Source: Kiritimatiellia bacterium (lineage in GTDB: Bacteria > Verrucomicrobiota > Kiritimatiellia > JAQICX01). From it: 34,561 nucleotides of DNA. Shown in pieces: positions 17,001-23,712 of this stretch; the first letter of the stretch is position 1; every line of letters begins with the position of its first letter. The notes beneath the pieces were generated by a model. That model had not been told where the DNA came from and did not search any database. It saw nothing but the letters and a program-made list of their open reading frames with translations. The DNA lies in contig JAQICX010000081.1 in the NCBI GenBank assembly GCA_027858345.1, forward strand, positions 1-34,561, written 5' to 3'. A program made the translations under genes and the position numbers.

Positions 17001-18207
17001 CGCTGGCACGAGCTGTCGCTGGATTCCCGAAGTCTCTACGGCCAAAATAGGCATTGTCGATGCGAAAACGCATCGTCTGCCACTCAGTGGCCTGCCAGCC
17101 GCCGCCAACTTGACGGCTCCCCATGCTGGTATCGGCCATGACTTGCACACCAGCCCAAGCTGGAAGAGCATACTCGATCTCCACATCAACGGCCGGCATA
17201 GCTCCATTACGGAAACGTGGGTCAGTGAAGACGAAGCCGATCGCGCGTTCCCATGGGTAAACGGACGATCCTTGTCCAGCAATCCAACAGGCTTCCTGTT
17301 GGCCTTTGTTCTCGAATGTTCCCGCCCTCACACCGGTTGGGTCGAACCACATGCCTACGGCGTCGGGGGTGGCGTTCGTAAACTGGATGTATGCCTCAAG
17401 AGGTGCGGTGGAGGACGGCGGCTGATTCACGCCCGCTGGAATAAGGCTCTCCGGCATACCACGACGCGGAAGTTCTTCGGTCGTCACCGGGCGTGTTGCG
17501 AGCGTCCCGTCACGAAGTTGTGCAACCTGGATACCAGATAGCGGCGTGGCGAGGAACACGACGTCCGAAATCTGACCTGGAAAAGCACGGAAGTCACCGC
17601 CTGGGAAGTCACCGCCCTGTTCGAAGCCCAGTGATATGGGTTCTGCGTTTGCGACGAGGCGCCCGGAGTGTTGGGCTTTTGCAACAGCAATCCCGTCTTG
17701 ATAGAGAACGGCCTGGGTCTCGTCGACGACAAGGGCGACGTGCTGCCACACACCCGCCGGCAACGGCTTGCCATGCATCCATTGATCCTTCCCGTCGTTA
17801 ATGACCGCTTCAAGCAGACCATCACCCCGTGCATTGATTGAAAAAGGCTTGCCGGTCCACCAGCCTGTGCGCTTGGTGATAATCGGCGACGTGCTGCCTC
17901 CTGGCGGATGGTCTAGGCGAACCCATGCGGCAACGGTGAAATCGTAGGTCAATCGATCGATGCTTTCACACGGTTTGCATACGACGTGTGCTTTATTCCC
18001 ATTCAACGACAAGACGGAGCCATGAATAGGATCTGAGGCGATTTCTGCACCTTCAAGCAACTCGGTCGTCACATGGAATGGACCGGAATCGATGAATCCC
18101 CCATCCGTAGTTGCATTAAACTTTGCAACAAGCTGCGGTTCTGTGGCAACCGCAGAGGCCATCATGAACATACTGGAAAACAAAACACCATAAAATCTTT
18201 TCTTCAT
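14065..18207 (-). CDS. Secreted multidomain clan GH-A glycoside hydrolase with LamG and C-terminal CBM9-like domain (1380 aa)
   Basis: Residues 1-21 form a signal peptide (MKKRFYGVLF... SAVA). Residues ~25-235 are a LamG/concanavalin-like sandwich (FTVAAWVRLD, GVWQHVALVVD, GQISDVVFLATPLS). A beta-sandwich linker runs to ~550. A (beta/alpha)8 clan GH-A barrel spans ~557-850, with the acid/base E661 in WELGNEPD (656-663) and the probable nucleophile E763 (or E761) in FIETESG. Beta-rich domains follow, including a PA14/NPCBM-like stretch (ADWWMAWTVNGEPV), then a CBM9/DOMON-like end (~1190-1375). The exact GH family is not assigned; GH39/GH5-like folds are closest by motif. AAGGAT precedes the ATG. 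The gene is GC-rich compared with its neighbours, which points to transfer. It acts outside the cytoplasm. Confidence 0.85.
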   Translation of the reverse strand: MKKRFYGVLFSSMFMMASAVATEPQLVAKFNATTDGGFIDSGPFHVTTELLEGAEIASDPIHGSVLSLNGNKAHVVCKPCESIDRLTYDFTVAAWVRLDHPPGGSTSPIITKRTGWWTGKPFSINARGDGLLEAVINDGKDQWMHGKPLPAGVWQHVALVVDETQAVLYQDGIAVAKAQHSGRLVANAEPISLGFEQGGDFPGGDFRAFPGQISDVVFLATPLSGIQVAQLRDGTLATRPVTTEELPRRGMPESLIPAGVNQPPSSTAPLEAYIQFTNATPDAVGMWFDPTGVRAGTFENKGQQEACWIAGQGSSVYPWERAIGFVFTDPRFRNGAMPAVDVEIEYALPAWAGVQVMADTSMGSRQVGGGWQATEWQTMRFRIDNAYFGRRDFGNPATARASDGYDLRLNASTSDLYIKSIRVRGYDRSQDPDFKRLLKLQSVDTPRDIFLYLAGEPVDMSYAFTNLALRPVTLSYRLNWERHDGTPIGSGGGEKVIAGGKGYSLPLQFDTKGEPCGVCVVKAVFEQKTKDGVMEPLFERTTYIGLTTPGKIAKAAPGEFLYGLDTGTGPAHQNSRVMRWCAALGVDIVRGGIDIGNLTFDDFERGMPIYANQGLQPLVMLDPPWVEGEAKRDAETDTRARFLEDAARRYPQVRYWELGNEPDLTFFYRGPIEAYAKSFETMARAIQRGNPAAVVMNGGLCFAGDDADRRARRFIEVVDPTAFGAWAYHGHGPNEKAERDAYERIHLEAARYGKAGKPFIETESGVSARERSQEIVQASTCVQKMTYAQSIGMPFFMWFRLVMTGEDYNSLIGDQEPRPVVLAYRNMVQQLRHHVFAGTIELQDDAGTGYRFRRADGHVVCVFWRKVAGSGEKRLRIATKTESVNNVRLIDLYGNVRELPVSDSGEVAVMFSPDPQFLVWQEKGDNAFKVAEALPLLAVPNFAWVATGVASPLSVTVRNPFNHPIKGRLTLAVDGERPISVSPVFRDVVLAPGDEVAESFDLMSDTSTPPIRWPETWRVFVDVDEAVKLAAYRKIPSVLPAAAGGNRYGLAVRPENQTVNIQTLGNTFREKAVAIAFAEVWSAEPCTVTMGASADWWMAWTVNGEPVYDTLASGNGGGYSVLDHVFPIQLRAGRNIVAVKVLSGSMGWKFLVGSPHVVSRLQAGRTASDVCQATFRIENGTTHTTEIPIQTVRMLDPLEVLPQADNFEAWMPIAPDAKLGATHVENFFVKQPDASRWWQGDKDLSSIVWVQTTETNLVLTVAVSDVNHESGDELHGDRIKWNIEGENLAPREIIQWINKSGVSSVAGNGKDLIKGEIQFAGRNEAKGLSIYQLRLSKLMLSHGVFRVNLEVYDKDGDLEKQVITWAPAETGNLWPHFLLP

Positions 18208-18614
18208 TATTTATCCTTACCTTATTTAAAGTTCTGTCAAAAGTTTTCACTATTTTCAGACCTATTTTGTTTTAAATCAATGGGATACAGACTATTTAGC
18301 CTTATCCCCTTTTTCTCGTCGGCCAACCTTGCATTGCGTTACTACCGGCGTCATCTTCCAATTCAACATTTCCCCGACCTCTGCTGAGGTCGGCTACAGT
18401 CGGTCAACGCCCCGACGCTACAGGTGTTGTTTCCCTATTCAACCTTTTCCCGAGCCGGGGCGACTCGGCTACAGGACTTATTCTGCAAGCTAACCCTAGT
18501 CCGCCAAAGCTCCTCCCGCTTTTAGGGGAGGTCACCTCGCCTGCGAGGTGGGAGGGGTATTCAGTTTTCATATTCTCTCATACAATTTTTGACAGTACCT
18601 CCGTGATGAAAACA
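18208..18614. repeat. Spacer with CTACAG-tailed GC hairpins and GGGGAGGTC repeat
   Basis: The part next to the hydrolase gene is AT-rich leader. 18374-18393 is a perfect 8-bp stem CCGACCTC-TGCT-GAGGTCGG. It is followed by three GC-rich units each ending in CTACAG (18394-18399, 18415-18420, 18469-18474). The unit GTCGGTCAACGCCCCGACG... has a near copy at 26855-26880. 18498-18563 is the second copy of the element at 8562-8627. 18596-18627 forms a hairpin TACCTC..TGATG/CATCA..GAGGTA overlapping the 3' end of the next gene. Confidence 0.6.
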
Positions 18615-19592
18615 TCATGCAGAGGTATCGCACCCAGCAGTAATCCTGCTGAGTTGTTGGACGGATGCCTCGGCAAGAGTTCCGTCTTGAAAAACCACGA
18701 CATTGAAGCTCATCGGAGATTGGTGTAGCCGACATTGCGCAATAAACATCATGAGTTCCTTGTCCGTATACAGCGGCAGGTGTGGATCTTGCCGGTTGTC
18801 ACTATAAACCCACCGCTGATCATCCAGGCATGTCCAGCCATGCCACTGCAACCCCTTTTCAAGATACTGGTCGGTGGGCGGCATGTGAAGTGTGCTCAAC
18901 TCCCCAGCCCAATAATCCTGATGATTCGTATACATGAATGTCTGGTCTACTCCAGGATTGTAGGTGACCAATCTTTCTGAGTATCCAGCCTTGGCGGCGA
19001 GGGTAAACCTCTCCCAAGGGAATTGGAAACCCCGCAGGTCAGTGGATACAGAGTTGCAGGGACCACGCGAATCAAGCGAGTAGCAGCTGTCAAACCAGTA
19101 CGCCTGAATGAGGCTACCATACCGTGATCCCAACCAGCTAACGATTTCGCAGAGATTCGTCGCCAGCCGGTCCTTGGTCTGATCGTGATAGCCGACGGCG
19201 TGCTCCCATGACGGATCGTCCCCTTGGTTGCAGGAGTGATTATAGTACACAATCAGCTTCTTTCCCATTGCGGACAGACCTTGCGCAAGTTCGCCAAGCA
19301 AATCACGCTCCGTTGTCCGTCCCGGCAGAATCTCATCAACAATCGCATGGGGACACGGCAAGAAATGCAAAGCATGCGTCAACGTGAAGATGACGTAATC
19401 GACCCCGCTTTTCTCGACGGCCCCCAAAAACTCCTGAAGCCGAAAACGCTCAACTGCGGTGGCAAAAGGAAGTCCCGCCCCGCTGCGGGGAACGGTCTGG
19501 GTCGTCCAATGCACACCTAAACCGACCGCACAGTCGGCCAGCCAATCGGTGTTCGCTCTCTGATAAGTTGTAGGGTTCATATTGTGACTCAT
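18615..19592 (-). CDS. Alpha-L-fucosidase-like (GH29-type) cytoplasmic glycoside hydrolase (325 aa)
   Basis: The features are those of the short fucosidase-like barrels: GLGVHWT near residue 25, VDYVIFTLTHALHFLPCPH (64-82), LPGRTTERDLLGEL (89-102), KKLIVYYNHS (111-120) and YWFDSCYSLD with D168 at the position of the GH29 nucleophile. There is no signal peptide, so it acts inside the cell. The start overlaps the stop of the upstream gene by ATGA (19589-19592), implying translational coupling; M5 is an alternative start. It is shorter than classical GH29 enzymes, with no C-terminal beta domain. Substrate is not certain; fucose or a fucose-like sugar is inference. GC-rich like the neighbouring acquired block. 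Confidence 0.75.
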   Translation of the reverse strand: MSHNMNPTTYQRANTDWLADCAVGLGVHWTTQTVPRSGAGLPFATAVERFRLQEFLGAVEKSGVDYVIFTLTHALHFLPCPHAIVDEILPGRTTERDLLGELAQGLSAMGKKLIVYYNHSCNQGDDPSWEHAVGYHDQTKDRLATNLCEIVSWLGSRYGSLIQAYWFDSCYSLDSRGPCNSVSTDLRGFQFPWERFTLAAKAGYSERLVTYNPGVDQTFMYTNHQDYWAGELSTLHMPPTDQYLEKGLQWHGWTCLDDQRWVYSDNRQDPHLPLYTDKELMMFIAQCRLHQSPMSFNVVVFQDGTLAEASVQQLSRITAGCDTSA

Positions 19593-20386
19593 CGCACGAA
19601 GATTATTGTGCCTAATTGTGCGACGGGAACCACGTCCTTGGCCTCCGCACCAAAACGGATCTCGTCAATATTGGAGCCGTTGTATGCCACCCCCGATCGG
19701 GTTGCGATATCGAACTCGATTCCGAGGAATGCCAGATTGCCCGTAAACGTCTGTGATGGAACGGCCGAGTCTGGGTTAAACGCAAGGGTAGGATTCACAT
19801 AAAAACTCGCAGTGTCGGCGTTGCTCGCACCGAACACAACCTTGAAAACGACAAGGCTCGTTCCCGTGCTGCCAGGAAGGATGCAGTTCACGACATGCGC
19901 CGCGTCACTGTTCAGTTGGAAGCGCAGTGGATTTTGAGCGGCATCGTCCGAGCCACTATACAGAAAACTGCCCCAGACAATCGTACCGTCCGCACCAATG
20001 TTGGTTCCGTCCGAGTAGGAAGCAAATGCGCCGGCAACGTCAAGTGCACGGTGAATGTAGTTGATCTGCCCCGCACCCGACCACGGCTCAAGCCCTTCTT
20101 TCGCCGTGAGGACGGCGCGATTGCCAGTCGAGGCGAGATGCCCTGGGTAGTTCATGCCGCCTACGCGCGCTTCATTCAGGTAACCCTCAGTACCAAACCC
20201 CGCATACCACTGGGCAGCAAATCCAACACCACCGTTGGCACCAGAGTAGAGACTGACACCCCAAGTCGGGTGCTCCGGCGGAGGTGAGTAGTTAAATCCC
20301 TCGTATGCGAGTTGTCCCGCATGTGCCATCGTTCCGACGAGTACCGCTCCTACCAAACAGAGTCCGCATTTATTTTTTGACTTCAT
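19589..20386 (-). CDS. Secreted LamG/PEP-CTERM-like protein lacking the sorting tail (265 aa)
   Basis: A signal peptide covers residues 1-23 (KSKNKCGLCLVGAVLVGTMAHA). It is followed by QLAYEGFNY, the usual opening of planctomycete/verrucomicrobial PEP-CTERM-type beta-sandwich proteins. The end contains NIDEIRFGAEAKDVVP, which in such proteins directly precedes a PEP-CTERM anchor, but here it stops after QLGTIIFVR. The anchor is therefore missing. GGAG precedes the ATG. The start overlaps the stop of the upstream fragment (ATGA, 20383-20386), and the stop overlaps the start of the fucosidase-like gene. It may be a secreted glycan-binding or structural protein; function unknown. Confidence 0.75.
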   Translation of the reverse strand: MKSKNKCGLCLVGAVLVGTMAHAGQLAYEGFNYSPPPEHPTWGVSLYSGANGGVGFAAQWYAGFGTEGYLNEARVGGMNYPGHLASTGNRAVLTAKEGLEPWSGAGQINYIHRALDVAGAFASYSDGTNIGADGTIVWGSFLYSGSDDAAQNPLRFQLNSDAAHVVNCILPGSTGTSLVVFKVVFGASNADTASFYVNPTLAFNPDSAVPSQTFTGNLAFLGIEFDIATRSGVAYNGSNIDEIRFGAEAKDVVPVAQLGTIIFVR

Positions 20387-20691
20387 CTTTCACTCCTTGT
20401 TTTAATGATTGATTTGATTAATCCATATCGCATTCCACATGTACTCAAATCGAGAATATGGAATGTTTTCAGCCCATGTATAGTTCCATCAACAGTAGTG
20501 TCACCGGCAACAATCAACCTGATTGCTCCGCCAGCAGCAGTTGAGGGAACATGTCCTAAAGACCAGTTCACAGATTCTGAAGCATTTACTGAAGTTCCAT
20601 CGCCAACCCAAGCATTTGTCACTGTTGCCTGCGTTAACGTAACTCCTGTTAATAGTGCTATAAGCACCAATATCAGACCTTTTAATTTCAT
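20383..20691 (-). pseudogene. N-terminal fragment of a secreted autotransporter/beta-helix-like protein (102 aa)
   Basis: The start is chosen at 20691 because AAAGGT lies upstream and residues 1-22 then form a signal peptide (KLKGLILVLIALLTGVTLTQA). The mature part has the opening of large repeat-type exported proteins (NAWVGDGTS, SVNWSLGHVPSTAAG). It then ends abruptly after about 80 residues in an unrelated basic tail (KSIIKTRSER). Base composition is AT-rich, unlike the GC-rich gene that follows with ATGA overlap. It is probably a native gene cut by the arrival of the GC-rich block, although the coupled overlap means a short functional leader peptide cannot be excluded. It has an excellent promoter. 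Confidence 0.55.
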
Positions 20692-20731
20692 TTTAGTTAT
20701 ACCTTTCGTTAGTTTACAATAAAAAAACGAC

Positions 20732-20781
20732 AATCTACCTATTTATTAATCCATGATAGACTAAATAAAAAAAACTGTCAA
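20732..20781 (-). promoter_or_regulatory. Strong sigma70 promoter with candidate operator dyad
   Basis: On the reverse strand a perfect TTGACA (20781-20776) is followed after 17 nt by TATCAT (20758-20753). The dyad AGTCTA-N19-TAGATT (20762-20732) begins 4 nt before the -10 and covers the start region. The arms match those at 13461-13490 and 22340-22370. This would drive the fragment and the two coupled genes after it. Confidence 0.6.
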
Positions 20782-20959
20782 CATTTTTTTCATTATTTTT
20801 CTTTTTTTCATCACACATCTTTGTAAGCATGCTTGCTCAAACTAGTTACAAGCCTAATAGGGGGTAAATATTTTTTGTTACCCCAATGTTGAAACTAGCA
20901 ACACTAACACATTTACAAAAAAAAATGGTTATAACAACAAATATGCTATCATAAAACTT

Positions 20960-22324
20960 TTATATTTCTCTGATTGCTCTCAGTTGCAAATCCTCTGGTT
21001 CGCCACCATCAAAGGATATATTTTTTGCAAATCCATTCATAGTCAAACCATCGATAACCATCCCCGTTACATCCGCCGTTTCATACACACGTAATGCCTT
21101 TGGATACTCAGCTGTTTTTTCTTTCACTTCATTTGTTAAAACAGTGTTTCTGATTACAACATCCTTAATCTTACTCTGGTCAAAACTTATTACACCCGGC
21201 AAATCTGTAAGAAAATCACCTTTGTATTCACAGCACATTTCGTAAACTTTGCCACCAACAAGAGCCCTATAGAAATCAGGAACAATTTCATCGGCTTTTT
21301 CGCCAATCAAAGTTGATTTGCAATTTTCGATGGTAAGTCCATCGATTTCATGTTCCAGATTATAGAAGAATGGACCACCATGCTGTGCAACAACATTCTT
21401 GATAGTCAAGTTTTTCACCGGACTCATCAAATGACATGCAGCACCACGCCAATTTTCTATAGTAATATTCTCAAGTGTGATATTGCAATGTTCCTCTGGT
21501 GATGGCAACTTCCAATCATCTCTCTTAATTTTTCCTTCCCAGCCAATTTTAATTGCGGCATCAGAACCACCGACCCCCGTGTTATACAAACACATATTTG
21601 AAAAAGTTACATCTTTCAAAGGGCGATCTTTTGATGCAATTGTCCTTATTAACGCTGCTGCATGAACATTTGTTGCAACAACATCACTGACAACAACACC
21701 TTTTATTGCTCCGCCATCACCAACATGCGACAGAGAAGTATCGATTGCTATGACATCATCACCAAAATCTCCGGTAATGCCACGAATTATTACCCCAAAT
21801 GCCGGACCAACAACATGAACTCCGTCTTGCCAAGGATGAGTGGCATCCTGAAAGAATTGCAGATTTTCAATTCTTATATTTTTAACTCTTGTGGTTGTTA
21901 GCCCCCACCCGCTGGTTGAGCCAATTTGAAAACCATCAAGAGTAATGTTCTCCACATTATAAAAGTACAAGCCATTGTGTCCAGCACGCATTGGTCCACC
22001 ATCTCGAGCTGCTCCGTCAAACTTTGCTGCTCCATCTCCTAATATGAAAATATTCTCATTACCATTCTCATAATCAGAGTTTACCAGCATCGGCACACGC
22101 ATATTCTTATCTGCCTTAATCGTGCACCCTTCTAGACGCACAGTCGTATTACTTGGAACAGATATTGTTTCTTTAATATTCCATATTCCATTCTCACCAG
22201 GACCATCTGCACCAATAATTACTGTCGTATGACTATAATTACTTGCCGCATCTTCCATTAAATTCCTTAAAATCTCATCGGCATTCAAACCGGAATAATC
22301 TGACGAACATATCTTTGTACTCAT
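20960..22324 (-). CDS. Right-handed beta-helix protein, GH28-like (454 aa), cytoplasmic
   Basis: Most of the chain consists of beta-helix coils (NITLDGFQIGSTSGWGLTTTRVKNI, VKNLTIKNVV, IDGLTIENCK). The GH28-like core has WQDGVHV (about 166-172) at the position of NTDG and GDDVIAID (188-195) at the position of the catalytic DD. The expected GHG is not seen: IRTIAS stands in that region, and AAIKIGW may replace the RIK motif. It may therefore be a hydrolase with an altered site, a lyase or an epimerase. No signal peptide, so it probably handles imported oligosaccharides. AT-rich and native-looking, between two GC-rich blocks. A very good promoter with an operator-like dyad lies upstream. Confidence 0.75.
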   Translation of the reverse strand: MSTKICSSDYSGLNADEILRNLMEDAASNYSHTTVIIGADGPGENGIWNIKETISVPSNTTVRLEGCTIKADKNMRVPMLVNSDYENGNENIFILGDGAAKFDGAARDGGPMRAGHNGLYFYNVENITLDGFQIGSTSGWGLTTTRVKNIRIENLQFFQDATHPWQDGVHVVGPAFGVIIRGITGDFGDDVIAIDTSLSHVGDGGAIKGVVVSDVVATNVHAAALIRTIASKDRPLKDVTFSNMCLYNTGVGGSDAAIKIGWEGKIKRDDWKLPSPEEHCNITLENITIENWRGAACHLMSPVKNLTIKNVVAQHGGPFFYNLEHEIDGLTIENCKSTLIGEKADEIVPDFYRALVGGKVYEMCCEYKGDFLTDLPGVISFDQSKIKDVVIRNTVLTNEVKEKTAEYPKALRVYETADVTGMVIDGLTMNGFAKNISFDGGEPEDLQLRAIREI

Positions 22325-22339
22325 AAAAAACCAAACCTT

Positions 22340-22395
22340 AATCTACTATATTTTAAAAATTACGTGGATTATACATTAAATATATTTTAAGTCAA
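22340..22395 (-). promoter_or_regulatory. Strong promoter with candidate operator dyad for the GH28-like gene
   Basis: On the reverse strand TTGACT (22395-22390), a 16-nt spacer and a perfect TATAAT (22373-22368). The dyad AATCCA-N19-TAGATT (22370-22340) overlaps the end of the -10 and the start region, and ends 15 nt before the ATG. Arms match the dyads at 13461-13490 and 20732-20762 with one mismatch. Confidence 0.65.
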
Positions 22396-23712
22396 CCTTT
22401 TTTTTAAAAAACAGGTGCAATATACTTTAACCCTTAGTTTTTCGGTTAAATGGCTATATTTTTTTTATCAGCCACGGATTGACACAGGGCGGCGTAGCCG
22501 CCTGTCTGCATGAGTACACGAACAGGCAGGCAACCAAAAGAGATTCTCGCTTGTCTGCGTGCAACGCACAGGCAGTCACAAAGGCGCTAAGAGCACAAAG
22601 AAGAAAAAACAAGAAAATGTAGCCACAAAAAGGCACAAAAGACACAAAAAATGTCAACAACCGTTGCTTATTTGAGGCATATTGGGAGTCCCGGCATGCG
22701 GGATCCTCATTATCATGAAAGTTGACAAGAGTAAGATTGTTTTGCAAAGTGTTTAAAACAAGAGTGTTGTAAAAACTATCAGAAATAAACGACCATAAAA
22801 AACAAGAAGTTGAAGGGTTGTAGTACGGATTAACACGGGTTGTATTTATGTAAACTATTTGAGACAAGCACTTTATGTTTGTTCTGACAGTTTGACATTG
22901 CACTTAAACTGAATGACAGATTTTCTTAAATATCATCTCCTGGGTGATGTTTTTATAAAATAATTTTAAACAGGCTTACAGCATGAAAACAATCTACATA
23001 TGTGGTTAAGCATAAACACATTACATGAATATATTTATCAGTGAAAATCCGTGTTTATCCGTGGCTAAGAGAAAAAAGAACCTGCAACCGAAAAATTAAG
23101 GACTTTAACTTGATAAAAACATAGGATACATTGATAACAAAAAAATGACAGGATGAACGGGATTAATTTCAGCCTCGGATTTTCACGGGTTAACACGGAT
23201 TATTTAAAAAATGAGATATTTTAGGGTTCTTCGTAATATTTTGTGGGGCATCTGCTTTATTTTGTTCGACTGCGTTGCAGTCGTTGCATTAGTAATGGTT
23301 AATTAACCATGCATTTCATACATGGCTATTAACATTGAACAGCTTCCATGCTTCGCTTGCAGCTACGCAGGACACTGTCGCCGTTCTAAGACTACGAAGT
23401 AGTCAAACTTTAGTAGCCCCGTATGCAATGCGGGGTACTATAAACAAGCCATACAACGCCCCAGCTACTAGCGAAGCTAATAGCTGGGTCGAACAAAGAC
23501 AAGTCATCCACAATAATTTACGAAGAGCCGAATTTTATGATAAAAACAACTCCGACTTGCAATTCTGAACCTAGAACCACGATCCGAAAGGCTTTTCGGA
23601 TAGGGTCTAACTACGCAGCCGAGACTATGGCTCGGCAGGCCGACTCGCATTGCTCGCCACCTCCAGTGCTCGCGAAGTCAGCAGTAATACGTGATAAATC
23701 GGACGTGTGCGT
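22396..23712. repeat. 1.3-kb gene-free mosaic of dispersed repeats and hairpins
   Basis: No supported gene. 22488-22502 is a GGCGGC-GTA-GCCGCC hairpin. 22600-22650 is a reverse copy of the CACAAAAAGGCACAAAAG family. 22722-22826 is a reverse-strand relative of the repeats at 26575-26690 and 34357-34465. 23037-23105 is the partner of 12109-12175. 23268-23284 is a CGACTGC-GTT-GCAGTCG hairpin. 23295-23310 is a perfect 16-bp palindrome ATGGTTAATTAACCAT. 23461-23487 is a 12-bp stem CCAGCTACTAGC/GCTAATAGCTGG with a GAA loop. The right part (23220-23712) becomes GC-richer towards the rhamnosidase gene. Confidence 0.6.
23587..23609 (+). repeat. Direct repeat, left copy, flanking the GH78 gene
   Basis: A 23-bp exact match to 26453-26475 (AAAGGCTTTTCGG then ATAGGGTCTA), same orientation. 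The left copy sits in a CCGAAA/TTTCGG hairpin. A second shared word, CCACAATAATTTACGAAGA (from about 23508; CTACGAAGA in the other copy near 26549), also flanks the gene. See the finding on acquisition. Confidence 0.7.

Noticed and set aside
20861-20884. GGGGTAA/TTACCCC hairpin after the GH28-like gene as terminator
   Set aside because: The stem is good, but no U-tract follows on either strand.
22454-22903. 149-aa reverse frame in the repeat-rich spacer
   Set aside because: Made of several unrelated dispersed repeats; no ribosome site and no coherent domain.
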